Translations under genes and position numbers: made by a program
Shown here: piece after piece, positions 24,127 to 33,395 of the stretch
Layout: every line of letters starts with the position of its first letter
Numbering within the stretch: the first letter of the stretch is position 1
Assembly: GCF_963259705.1 (NCBI RefSeq)
Contig: NC_081840.1
Location: 147,223,549-147,287,548 of the forward strand
Length of the DNA: 64,000 nucleotides
Direction of reading: 5' to 3'
Origin: Myotis daubentonii
Taxonomy: Eukaryota; Chordata; Mammalia; Chiroptera; Vespertilionidae
Notes under the pieces: generated by a model
Told to the model about the DNA's origin: nothing
The model's database searches: none
Seen by the model: only the letters and a program-made list of their open reading frames with translations

Positions 24127-24341
24127 CAGTGGTTCTCAACCATGAATAATTTTGTCCTTACAGGAACATTTGACAGTGTCTGGAGACATTTTTAATTGTC
24201 ACAACTGGGGGTGTGGGGATGCTACTGGCATCTCCTGGGTGGAGGCCAGAATGCTGTTAACATCCTAAAATTCACAGGACAGTACCCATCAACAGAGTTG
24301 TCTACTCCAAATGTTAATAATGGCATGTTAGAGAGACCCTG
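24127..24341 (+). mobile_element. MER5A-like hAT-Charlie element
   Basis: Starts CAGTGGTTCTCAACCATG and ends GAGAGACCCTG, with 'ggaacatttgacagtgtctggagaca', 'gtcacaactgggggtg', 'tactggcatctcctgggtggaggccag' and 'cctaaaattcacaggacag' in MER5A order. Imperfect 8-bp flanks CTCTAAAT / TCCTAAAT. A 125-codon frame across it is a shadow. Confidence 0.88.
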
Positions 24342-24349
24342 TCCTAAAT

Positions 24350-24850
24350 CTAAGTGCTTTACCTTGGATTGCAAACCCGCATGGTCATCCTCCAATCTAC
24401 TTCTCTTTCCCGTTGTCCCTGGTCACTCTCCATCGCTCACTAAGCTCCAGCCATGCTGGCTATATTTTGTGTCCCTTGAACAGACCAAGCCAGTCTGTGC
24501 TAATCCCTGGTCCCTCTCCCTAAAATGTTCTTCTACCAAAGCTTTGAATAGCTGCTTCCTTCTCAACACTTAGATCTCTACTCCACCGTCATCTCCTCAG
24601 AGAGAGCTCTGTCATCATTTCTTCTAAAGTAACTGCATCGATATCAATTCCACCTTCGTGCATCCCTATCTCATACTGTCGATTTCTATGTCCCTTGTTC
24701 ATTTAGTTCCTGTGCTCCGTTCAGAATGGAGAATGTAGGCTCCAAGAGGACAAGAGACTAGCTAATCCTATTCACTCTACTACTACCTGGACCTGGAGCT
24801 CTGTCAGTCTTGCTCTTCATCACCTGCTGTGCCCAGTTACAAAGTCAAAA
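24350..24850 (+). mobile_element. L2 3' fragment
   Basis: 'catgctggctatattttgtgtcccttgaacagaccaagcc', 'ctcctcagagagagctctgtcatc', 'aatgtaggctccaagaggacaagagact' follow the L2 3' order. Confidence 0.65.
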
Positions 24851-24949
24851 CACAGAAAAGGAGACGGGGCAAAAAGTGAAATTGCAAAATTGTCAAAAGA
24901 TGAAAAGAACGTGGGTGCAAATAAACAATTCAAAACTTAGAGGGAGTAG

Positions 24950-25205
24950 TAGCAGGTAATTTTAGTGCTTGCTTTGTGTAGGGTGATATAGCCAGTGTTT
25001 AAAACCTTAACTCATTTAATCATCATACCATCACCACCCCCAAAAAACGACTAGGTTAGCACTGTTATCCTGACTTTACACCTGGGAAAGGCGGCACAGA
25101 GAAGTCAAGTAACATGCTCAGCTCACAGAGCTGTTGAGTGGTGGTGCTGGAATTTGGACACGGCTCCTCTGCCTCCACAGCACCGCTTTCTTAACCATCA
25201 AGCCA
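24950..25205 (-). mobile_element. MIR
   Basis: Antisense MIR: 'aaccttaactcatttaatcatcat', 'gttatcctgactttacacctgggaaaggcggcacagagaagtcaagtaacatgctcagctcacagagctg', 'cacagcaccgctttcttaaccatcaagc'. Confidence 0.8.
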
Positions 25206-26150
25206 TGTGCCAGGCCAAAACTAGTGCCTGCTCAGGTACACGGAATGCAGTGAGCTATCTTTTCCTTTTCCTCTTTTATTCTCTTTGAAGGCAATGAAGC
25301 TATGGGAATAAAGAAAGTGAAAGAAGAAAAAGAAAGGAAAGAGTGGATTCAAAGACTTAGTATAGGGGAGTTGTACTAATATATCTGTAAACTAGTACCA
25401 ATGTATGCTTGAAATGTATGTGAAAGGAACAACTTTGAAAGAGTATGAGAAATACTACAGAATGCCCATGCTTGTGATGATATTTTAATGGGGCTTCACT
25501 GGATAGTGTGGTTTTTTTTATTGTGAAAATGGACTTTATCCTGGTTTGTTTTGAAGAATATAATAAAGACTCTCTACTCTGTGTTGAAATGAGGATGTAA
25601 ATCCCCACCAGCACAGTGGCAAATGAATAACTTTAAGTATCCTCCTCTTTCAAGTTCTTGCTTTTCATTCTTACAACAATGAATAGTATTAGGATGTCCC
25701 CATTCCAAGGTTCTGACATACTATATATAAAACACGTGGGTTTATTTGTCAGGATTCATCATATCCTCCCTTCATATTAACAGGAAGCAGGGCTCAAAAT
25801 CTCTGATCCCTGTAATATTATTATGGCTAGAGGAGAAAACCTGGGGAAATAGTTCTCCCAGTGGTTGTCAAGCCACATATTTTATCTTGCAAATGTTGGC
25901 AGTGAGCTCAGATCACCATTCACAGATAATGTGCATTGAAGCAATCATATTAATGATAAGTAGACACTGAATTTTCCTTACTCTAATAGTCCCACAGTTA
26001 CCGAAGGGATTTGTTCCTGAAGGTCTATGTGACTTGAACTTCACTATTCAACAAAGCAGCTCCATCAGCACCTTCTGAGCCCATCTCCAAAGCTTAGGTC
26101 AATGTGTCAACTCCCAACCCTACCAAAAAGTGGTATATTATTAGTTTGCC

Positions 26151-26151
<1 letters not shown>
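25206..26151. other. Unassigned sequence
   Basis: Purine-rich at 25300-25345; otherwise no feature. Frames of 74-85 codons lack motifs. Confidence 0.4.

Positions 26152-26219
<68 letters not shown>
26152..26219. repeat. (TG)n(AG)n compound microsatellite
   Basis: About 12 TG repeats followed by about 22 AG repeats. It accounts for the Ser-Leu/Thr-His run in an 83-codon minus frame. Confidence 0.95.
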
Positions 26220-26221
<2 letters not shown>

Positions 26222-26586
26222 TGGTACTGATTTGTAAAGTTTTGAGTAAGCACGAGATACCTCAGTGAATCCCTCCAGTTCAAAAATAAATCATCTCTAG
26301 AATTCATTAAATAATGGATTAAAGGATAAACCAGGCCAAGGAGATAGATGTAGAACACTATCTCACTGCTAAATAAAATATCTGAAATTTGCTACTCTTG
26401 CAACTAGAGTACTCCTAAAACTGGGATACCCTTAAAGGTTTTTAATGGTCAACAGATAAAATGGCTCTTATGCTACAAGGCTCCACTTTGTCATCAAGTT
26501 TGATATAATCTGGAAACATTCTATGCTGAGATATAACTATATGTTTGTATATGTATCTATATGTGCATACACAAAATCACACAGAT

Positions 26587-26672
26587 ATATGTCTATATAA
26601 AATATAGACATATAGTCATGTAAATCCATTTCATCAGCATGATTTTAAACATTATCATGCTGATGAAATGGA
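26587..26672. repeat. Two adjacent perfect hairpins
   Basis: First hairpin: ATATGTCTATA (26587-26597) pairs with 26603-26613 across a 5-base loop. Second: TCCATTTCATCAGCATGAT (26625-26643) pairs perfectly for 19 bp with 26654-26672 across a 10-base loop. The surroundings are AT-rich with no repeat family assigned. A template-switch scar, a small MITE remnant or a transcribed hairpin are all possible. Confidence 0.75.
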
Positions 26673-26764
26673 CTTAATATTTTTGAATAGTTAACTAAAA
26701 TCTTTTCATTTTGGATAATCTGTTGTCCTTGGGGAAAACGGAACTCAGCTTCAAAGAAAGAAGT

Positions 26765-27315
26765 TGCTACAGGTTGAATGTTTGTGTCCACCACCAACGT
26801 CCTATGTTGAAACCCCATCCCTCAAGGTGATGGTGCTTGGGGGAGAGGGGCTTTGGAAGGTGATTAGTGCTTTTACAAAAGGGATCCTACAGAGCCCCTT
26901 AGGCCTTCCACCAGGTGAGGTTCTAGCCCAGGGGTGGGCAAACTTTTTGACTCTAGGGCCACAATGGGTTCTTAAACTGGACCGGAGGGCCGGAACAAAA
27001 GCATGGATGGAATGTTTGTGTGAACTAATATAAATTCAAAGTAAACATCATTACATAAAAGGGTACGGTCTTTTTTTTTTTTTTTTTAGTTTTATTCATT
27101 TCAAACTGGCCAGATCCGGCCTGCGGGCTGTAGTTTGCCCACGGCTGTTCTAGAGAAAAGACGGCCTCTATAAGGAAGTGAAACCACATAAGATACCAAA
27201 CCGACCAGCACCTTATCTTGGATATCCAGCCTCCAGAACTATGAGAAATAAATACTTTTTGTTTATAAGCTACCCAGCCTGTGGTATTTTGTTAGCAGCC
27301 AAACAAACTAAGACA
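26765..27315 (+). mobile_element. MaLR (MLT1-like) solo LTR, split by a hAT MITE
   Basis: TG...CA element with perfect 5-bp duplication GAAGT (26760-26764 / 27316-27320). Text order is MLT1-like: 'ttgaatgtttgtgtcc', 'ctatgttgaaacccc', 'ccttccaccaggtgagg', 'atccagcctccagaactatgagaaataaata', 'ctacccagcctgtggtattttgtta'. The AATAAATA near 27248 is the likely former polyadenylation signal. No internal retroviral sequence remains. Confidence 0.85.
26929..27147 (+). mobile_element. hAT MITE nested in the LTR
   Basis: Ends CAGGGGTGGGCAAACTTT and AGTTTGCCCACGGCTG; flanks TTCTAGCC / TTCTAGAG (6 of 8 match). A near-identical element is at 54492-54705, differing mainly in the internal T-run. Confidence 0.88.
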
Positions 27316-27320
27316 GAAGT

Positions 27321-28766
27321 CAATTTTAAGTTTTAAATTCGTTTGTTTTGTTTGAAACAGCTTGTCTCATATAGAGCATGACTTCTAACAAGTATGAGAA
27401 ATACCATGGAATGTTAACTCTGATGCCCATGCTTTAGTACTTGTTTCTCTTGAATGTGCTCTTGATGAGATGCTAACAGAGCTTCAGTAACTAACCCTCT
27501 GATTAAATACTGGACTGGGATCAGAGATGTTCTGTATGCCACAGGAAAGCATGGGAAGGCAGTATGACATGAGGAGGAGAGCCCTCCTAGGGTGGGGAAA
27601 AGGAGCCAAGAGGAAGAGACAGAAAGGGGGAATGAGTCAAACACAGCGTCCTCATTTTCCCTTTCCCAACTGGGAATGGCCCTCCAATGTCGAACTACCC
27701 AGACACACTTCCTGGAAATCCCAAGGTTGACAGCTCATTCTCTGCTTCCCCAGAGGTGGCCTAGGGGGCCGGCCACCTCTCTGAGGGCCAGCCTTCACAG
27801 GGCACCAGGTGACACAGGCGTCCGAGCAGCAGGAAGGAAGTGGCCCTGAGAGATGCCTAGGCAGTCAATGCCAAAGTGCACAAAGCTCTGGAAACCAAAA
27901 GTGCTTTTCATAACTCAACTGATAGCAAAATGTGATTACACTGATGTGAAGCTATTTACAATTTCCATCTATCCCTCTTACCATAATGTATTCGATGACA
28001 CTGTGCTGGCTACAGATATATTATGTAGGCACCTATTGTGTTCTAAAGTCTAAATATACATACATAAATCTCAAAATATACCTGGCCCCACTGGTTTCAG
28101 ATAAGGGAGGTAAGGCTGTAGTGAACACTGAGAGTGACTTTACAGGCTTTTCTTCTGCAGCACCTGTACGGGTTCCTGACAAACCTTGCAGCCTGCCAAA
28201 TTGCTCACTAAAATTAATGGGCTCGTGGGGAAAAGAGAGTTGCAACCCATCATTCACATTCTATGCAAGTTTGTGAATGAAGAGTAATAAAAATAATCAT
28301 TGTCACCTTGTGAGGTAATTGACAAAAATAACAGCAAACGATACGCATGAAATGTTTTGTTCTGAGCAGGGCTTCAGGCTGCCTGGGGGAGTGCTAAAAG
28401 GGCCCCAGAACATGGAATGGGGTGCAGGGGCGGGTGCCTCTGACAACAAGAGCTCAGCTTCCAGCAGCACTAGGGGTGCTCCTCCTCTCTGAGGAGGGAG
28501 CCACAGTACAAGGATACACTTCTTCAAAAATAGAGCTGAAAGAGCTCTTGTCTGTGCAGAAACTGAGTTAAGGGACTTCCTTTCTCGCTGAAAGTTATAA
28601 ACCTGCCTGGCTCTTCTGACTTAGGCAAATAGCAACACAACTCTTCCTTTAGCTGACATTATTCAATTATTTGCCAATTGCAGATTTAAGACTGTGCTTA
28701 AGATCACAGGCATGCGAGTCAGATTCACTGGGACTAAACCCCAGCTGAGCACTCACTTTAAAAGAC
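27321..28766. other. Unassigned sequence
   Basis: Balanced composition with several short overlapping frames and no repeat ends; possible single-copy DNA. Confidence 0.4.
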
Positions 28767-28769
28767 AAA

Positions 28770-28862
28770 AAAATTAGGTGGGTTGAGAGGAGCAAAGGGG
28801 GGTAAATGGGGGACATCTTTAATACTCTCAACAATAAAATAAATTTTAAAAGGAAAATAAAA
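28770..28862 (+). mobile_element. Truncated L1 3' end
   Basis: 'aggtgggttgagaggagcaaagggggg', 'atgggggacatctttaatactctcaacaataaaata' matches the bat L1 3' tail seen also at 60150-60200, with an A-rich end. Confidence 0.7.
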
Positions 28863-28876
28863 ACCACAAAATAATT

Positions 28877-28984
28877 GCCCTGGCTGGGTGGCTCAGTTGG
28901 TTGGAGTATCCTTCCATATACCAAAATGGTTGAGGAGGTTGAGGGTTCTATTCCAGGTTGGGATAAGTAATAAAGGCAACCAAC

Positions 28985-29036
<52 letters not shown>

Positions 29037-29113
29037 TTCCCCTCTCTCCCTCTCTTCTCCTTTCTTTCTCTGTAAAAAATCAATAAAAACATATCCTCGG
29101 GTGAGAATTTAAA
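28877..29113 (+). mobile_element. Older tRNA-derived bat SINE with (CT)n
   Basis: Head 'ccctggctgggtggctcagttggttggag', 'ccttccatataccaaaatggttgagg', a long CT tract (28987-29030), end 'aaaatcaataaaaacatatcctcgggtga'. Same family as 15910. The CT tract causes the Ser-Leu and Arg-Glu runs in local frames. Confidence 0.85.
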
Positions 29114-29154
29114 AAGGAATAAAGAAAGAAAAAAGGACAAAAGATTTATGGATA

Positions 29155-29376
29155 GCCCTAGCCTGTTTTTTCAGTGGTTAGAGCATTGGCCTACAGACTA
29201 AAGGATTGCGGATTCGATTCTGATCAAGGGCATGTACCTGGATTGTAAGCTCAATTCCAGAGCCAGTGCAGAAGGCAATCAATCAATGTGTCTCTTATAC
29301 ATCGACATTTCTCCCCCCCCCCTCCTTTCTACTCTCTCTAAAAATCAATGGGGGGAAAAATCCTTGGGTGAGGATT
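29155..29376 (+). mobile_element. Diverged Ves-related SINE
   Basis: 'gccctagcctgttttttcagtggttagagcattggcctacagactaaaggattgcgg', box B-like GATTCGATTCTG, 'caagggcatgtacctgg', end 'aatccttgggtgaggatt'. Confidence 0.8.
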
Positions 29377-29785
29377 AACAGCAACAAAAAAGAGTTATGT
29401 ATAAAACCTGCCACAATCCTGACCTCAAGGAACTCAACACAGCCAGGAAAGTCCCATAAGATGCTACACTAGAGTTGATGGTAAGTGCCACTTACGAAAA
29501 AAATGAGTGAAAACATCTCTCTAACCTGACTTGACAGGAAGTGTGGAACCTTGACCAGACCTACAAGAATCAGCAAACCATAAATTTTAATCTCTATTAT
29601 TGTGTGATTTCTGAGGCATAAAAGGAAAAACACTGAATTTTCACACAAACAGCTGCTTCTCCTTAAACTAAGCACTTACCTTTTCTGAGTCTTTATTAGC
29701 AAAATCCACCTAACAACATTTTGTGGTGAAATTAGAGCAACTGAGATGCAAGGTGTGAAGTGCATTGGGGAAATATCAAGACTCA
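29377..29785. other. Unassigned sequence
   Basis: No repeat or coding signal recognised. Confidence 0.4.
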
Positions 29786-29935
29786 CATTTATTGAGTGCT
29801 CACTAAAGCTAAGCATTTGTCAAAGGACTTCACATCTATGTTTCATTTAGTCCTCTTTTAGTAAGTATGTTCTATTTCAAACCTGCGTTTCCACAGATTA
29901 AAAAATGGAGGAAGAGAGAAGTTAAAAGGTCAAAA
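29786..29935 (-). mobile_element. MIR fragment
   Basis: 'cacatttattgagtgctcactaaagctaagca' and 'attaaaaaatggaggaagagagaagttaaaaggtc' follow antisense MIR order. Confidence 0.55.
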
Positions 29936-30001
29936 AATATGACTGTATAAAGGGCAAAAGACTTAAATGTAAGCAGTGAAACCATAAAAATCCTAGAAGA
30001 A

Positions 30002-30202
30002 GCCAACTGGCATGGCTCAGTGGTTGAGTGTTGACCTATGAACCAGGAGGTCACAGTTCAGGGCATATGCCTGGATTGTGGGCTCGATCCCCAGTGTGGG
30101 CCGTGCAGGAGGCAGCCAATCAATTATTCTCTCTCATCACTGATGTTTCTATCTCTCTCTCTCCCTCTCCCTTCTTCTCTGAAATCAACAAAAATATTTT
30201 TT
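30002..30202 (+). mobile_element. Ves-related SINE nested in L1
   Basis: Head 'gccaactggcatggctcagtggttgagtgttgacctatgaacc' (same variant as 23712), body with 'tctctctcatcactgatgtttc', A-rich tail. Flanks AAATCCTAGAAGAA (left) / AAATCCTAGAAAAA (right, from 30203) interrupt the L1 reading. Confidence 0.92.
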
Positions 30203-30484
30203 AAATCCTAGAAAAAAAATGTAGGCAGCAAAATATCAGATATCTCATGTAGCAGAATTTTCACAGATGCATTGCCTAAGGCAAGAGAAACAAAGGAAAC
30301 AATAAATAAAGAGTACCACATCAAACTAAAAAGCTTCTGCACAGCAAAAGAAACCAGTTTCAAAATGAAAAAGGGAAGCCACAGTCTGGGAGAACATATT
30401 TGCCAATGATAAATCTGATAAGGAAGGGGTTATTTCCCAAATTATGTAAAGTACCCAAACAACTCAACAAAAGGAAGACAAACA

Positions 30485-32378
30485 GAGGGAGAACCAAGAT
30501 GGCGGCATAGGTTAACGCCGGAGTTTGCTGCTTTGAACAACTACTTCAAAAGTGAAACCAAAAAACGGAAGGGACATCACCCAGAACCACAGGGGCGCTG
30601 GCTGAGTGGAAGTCCTACAACTAGGAGGAAAGAGAAACGCATACGGACACTCAAAGGAGGCGCAGTGCTGAAGTCAAATTCTGAGGTGCGGAGTGCCGCG
30701 GAGCGGGCTGGCGGCGGAGTGTTGTTTTCAATCGGGAGGGAGTCGCAGACTCTGAGCTCCAGATACAGGCGAGTCTTTAGGGACCCAGACTCAAACGGGA
30801 GAAGCGGGACTGTCTGGCTTCGGTCAGAGCGAGTGCAGCTTTCTCTCCGAGCTTTGCAGCGGGTGCTGGGACTCAGAGAGGCAGAGCCCCTGGGGACAGG
30901 ACTGAGAGCCGCCATAACTGCTCTCTCGGGCCCACCCTGTTGATCCTGTTCGACCCGCCCTGCCCAAGCCCTGCACAGAGGCATTTGCCGGATAGCCTCA
31001 GGCAAAGGCTAGATTAGCACCTCCCTAGAGGACAGAAGTTCTCTCACCGCTGACACAGCTGAATCTCATAGCCACTTGGCCTGGAGGTCAAACCCTCCCT
31101 GGAATTAGCTACAGCAATCAAGATTTATCTATAAGACTGCGAACAAAGACCACTAGGGGGTGCACCAAGGAAGCATAACAAAATGCGGAGACAAAGAAAC
31201 AGGACAAAATTGTCAATGGAAGAAATAGAGTTCAGAACCACACTTTTAAGGTCTCTCAAGAACTGTTTAGAAGCTGCCGATAAACTTAATGAGATCTACA
31301 CGAAAACTAATAAGACCCTCGATCTTATATTGGGGAACCAACTAGAAATTAAGCACACACGGACTGAAATAACGAATATTATACAGACGCCCGACAGCAG
31401 ACCAGAGGAGCGCAAGAATCAAGTCAATGATTTGAAATGCGAGGAAGCAAAAAACATCCAACCGGAAAAGCAAATTGAAAAAAGAATCCAAAAATGCGAG
31501 GATAGTGTAAGGAGCCTCTGGGTCAGCTTCAAGCGTACCAACATCAGAATTATAGGGGTGCCAGAAGATGAGAGAGAGCAAGATATTGAAAACCTATTTG
31601 AAGAAATAATGACAGAAAACTTCCCCCACCTGGTGAAAGAAATGGACTTACAGGTCCAAGAAGCGCGGAGAACCCCAAACAAAAGGAATCCAAAGAGGAC
31701 CACACCAAGACACATCATAATTAAAATGCCAAGAGCAAAAGATAAAGAGAGAATCTTAAAAACAGCAAGAGAAAGAAACTCAGTTACCTACAAGGGAATA
31801 CCCATACGACTGTCAGCTGATTTCTCAACAGAAACTTTGCAGGCCAGAAGGGAGTGGCAAGAAATATTCAAAGTGATGAATACCAAGAACCTACAACCAA
31901 GATTACTTTATCCAGCAAAGCTATCATTCAGAATTGAAGGTCAGATAAAGAGCTTCACAGATAAGGAAAAGCTAAAGGAGTTCATCACCACCAAACCAGG
32001 ATTATATGAAATGCTGAAAGGTATCCTTTAAGAAGAGGAAGAGGAAGAAAAAGGTAAAGATACAAATTATGAACAACAAATATGCATCTATCAACAAGTG
32101 AATCTAAGAATCAAGTGAATAAATAATCTGATGAACAGAATAAACTGTTGATTATAATAGAATCAGGGACATAGAAAGGGAATGGACTGACTATTCTTGG
32201 GAGGGAAAGGGGTGTGGGAGATGTGGGAAGAGACTGGACAAAAATCGTGCACCTATGGATGAGGACAGTGGGTGGGGAGTGAGGGCGGAGGGTAGGGCGG
32301 GAACTGGGAGGAGGGGAGTTATGGGGGGGGAAAAAAGGAACAAATGTAATAATCTGAACAATAAAGATTAAATTAAAA

Positions 32379-32429
<51 letters not shown>

Positions 32430-32432
32430 AAA
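30485..32432 (+). mobile_element. Full-length ORF1-only LINE (HAL1-like)
   Basis: Starts GAGGGAGAACCAAGATGGCGG and is bounded by a perfect 16-bp duplication AAAAGGAAGACAAACA (30469-30484 / 32433-32448). Layout: CpG-rich 5' leader (30485-31182), intact ORF1 (31183-32031), then directly a ~350-base G-rich 3' region with AATAAAGAT near 32360 and an (AAAT)n tail (about 32377-32432). No endonuclease, reverse transcriptase or zinc-knuckle sequence of ORF2 is present between ORF1 and the tail. This is the half-L1 design; mobilisation would need ORF2 protein in trans. Perfect duplications and an intact frame argue for a young insertion. An internally deleted ordinary L1 is the alternative. Confidence 0.88.
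31183..32031 (+). CDS. L1/HAL1 ORF1 protein, intact 282 codons
   Basis: Encodes an ORF1p-type RNA-binding protein, which in the L1 family trimerises, coats its own RNA in cytoplasmic particles and chaperones reverse transcription. Seen here: a basic, charged N-terminus (residues 1-20), a heptad-rich probable coiled coil (about 25-118), an RRM beginning at IRIIGVPEDE (121-130), the basic linker ARRTPNKRNPKR (161-172), and a C-terminal domain from about 195 with SADFSTETLQARREW (211-225) and LLYPAKLSFR (241-250). The start is the first ATG after the leader, in context AACAAAATGC. At 282 residues it is shorter than human ORF1p (338), mainly at the N-terminus and coiled coil. No ORF2 follows. Identity as ORF1p is secure; whether it is expressed is unknown. 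Confidence 0.93.
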   Translation: MRRQRNRTKLSMEEIEFRTTLLRSLKNCLEAADKLNEIYTKTNKTLDLILGNQLEIKHTRTEITNIIQTPDSRPEERKNQVNDLKCEEAKNIQPEKQIEKRIQKCEDSVRSLWVSFKRTNIRIIGVPEDEREQDIENLFEEIMTENFPHLVKEMDLQVQEARRTPNKRNPKRTTPRHIIIKMPRAKDKERILKTARERNSVTYKGIPIRLSADFSTETLQARREWQEIFKVMNTKNLQPRLLYPAKLSFRIEGQIKSFTDKEKLKEFITTKPGLYEMLKGIL

Positions 32433-33356
32433 AAAAGGAAGACAAACAACCCAATTAAAAATGGGCAGAGGACCTAAATAGACACCTCTCCAAAGAGGAC
32501 ATACAAATGGCCAATAGACATATCAATTATCAGGGAGATGCAAATTAAAATGATAATGAGGTACCACCTCACACCTGCCAGAATGGCTACCATCAAGAAA
32601 TCAGCGAACAGCAAGCACTGGTGAGGATGGAGAAAAAGCACCCTCTTGCACTGCTGGTAGGAATGCAGACGGGTACAGCCACTATGGAAAACAATATAGA
32701 GTTTCCTCAACAAATTAAAAATGGAGCTACCTTCTAATCCAGTGATCCCACTTCTATTTTTTTTCCCACTTCTAGAAATATATCCTAAGAAGCTTAAACA
32801 CCAATCAGAAAGAATATATGTACCCTACTATTCTTAGCAGCATTATTTACAAAAGCTTAAGACCTGGAAACAGCCCAAGTGCCCATCAGAAGATTAATGG
32901 ATTAAAAAAAAAAAAACAATGGTGGTACATTTATATAATAGAATACTATGCAGCTATAAAAAAGAAGGATCTCCTACTCTTTGAGACAGCATGGAGGGAC
33001 CTACAGAGTATTATGCCAAGTGAAATAAGCCAGTCAGAGAAAGACAAGTATCACATGATCTCATTTATATGTGTAATCTAATAAACAAAATAAACTGACT
33101 AACAAAATAGATCCAGAGACATGGAAGCATTCAACAGACTAATATATTTCAGAGTGTGTGTGTGTGTGTGGGGGGTGAGGGGAGGGGGGGGCGGATTAAC
33201 CAAAGAATTTATATGCATATATGCATAACCCATGGACACAGATAATAGTGTGGTAAAGGCCTTTGGAGGGGATGAGAGTGGAGTGGAGGGGGTGAATGGG
33301 GGGGGGAAGGGAGCATCTATAATAATTTCAACAATAATGATAAATTATATATAAAC

Positions 33357-33395
33357 TAGAGGTCCAATGCATATTACACTTTTATTATTATAGAT
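33357..33395 (-). mobile_element. 39-bp Helitron consisting only of its two ends
   Basis: On the minus strand it reads TCTATAATAATAAAAG, then TGTAATATGC, then ATTGGACCTCTAG. That is the HeliBat 5' end (compare TCCTATATAATAAAAGGGTAATATGC at 46708) joined to the last ~13 bases of the 3' end, with the hairpin and body gone. Flanking bases are A and T, the expected insertion context. The join lies at a shared TGC, which suggests an internal deletion by microhomology. Confidence 0.6.

Larger units (their letters stand above)
29936..33356 (+). mobile_element. Decayed L1 (ORF2 C-terminal part and 3' UTR), host to two later insertions
   Basis: L1 segments are 29936-30001, 30203-30484 and 32433-33356. 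They read in order through ORF2: 'gacttaaatgtaagcagtgaaacc', 'gcttctgcacagcaaaagaaacca', 'caactcaacaaaaggaagac', then after the HAL1 insertion 'aatgggcagaggacctaaatagacacctc', 'cactgctggtaggaatgcagac', 'aatactatgcagctataaa', 'gtgaaataagccagtcagagaaag'. The G-rich 3' UTR is at 33150-33310. Multiple stops and indels make ORF2 dead. The order matches the younger L1 at 38-40 kb, which confirms that the intervening pieces are insertions. Confidence 0.9.

Noticed and set aside
24196..24573. 125-codon plus-strand frame
   Set aside because: Spans a MER5A-like element and the start of an L2 fragment; no domain.
28667..29140. 157-codon minus-strand frame with Arg-Glu run
   Set aside because: Runs across an L1 tail, a SINE and its CT microsatellite.
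30577..31005. Calling the antisense frame in the HAL1 leader a gene
   Set aside because: Reported only as an observation; CpG-rich leaders often have long chance frames.
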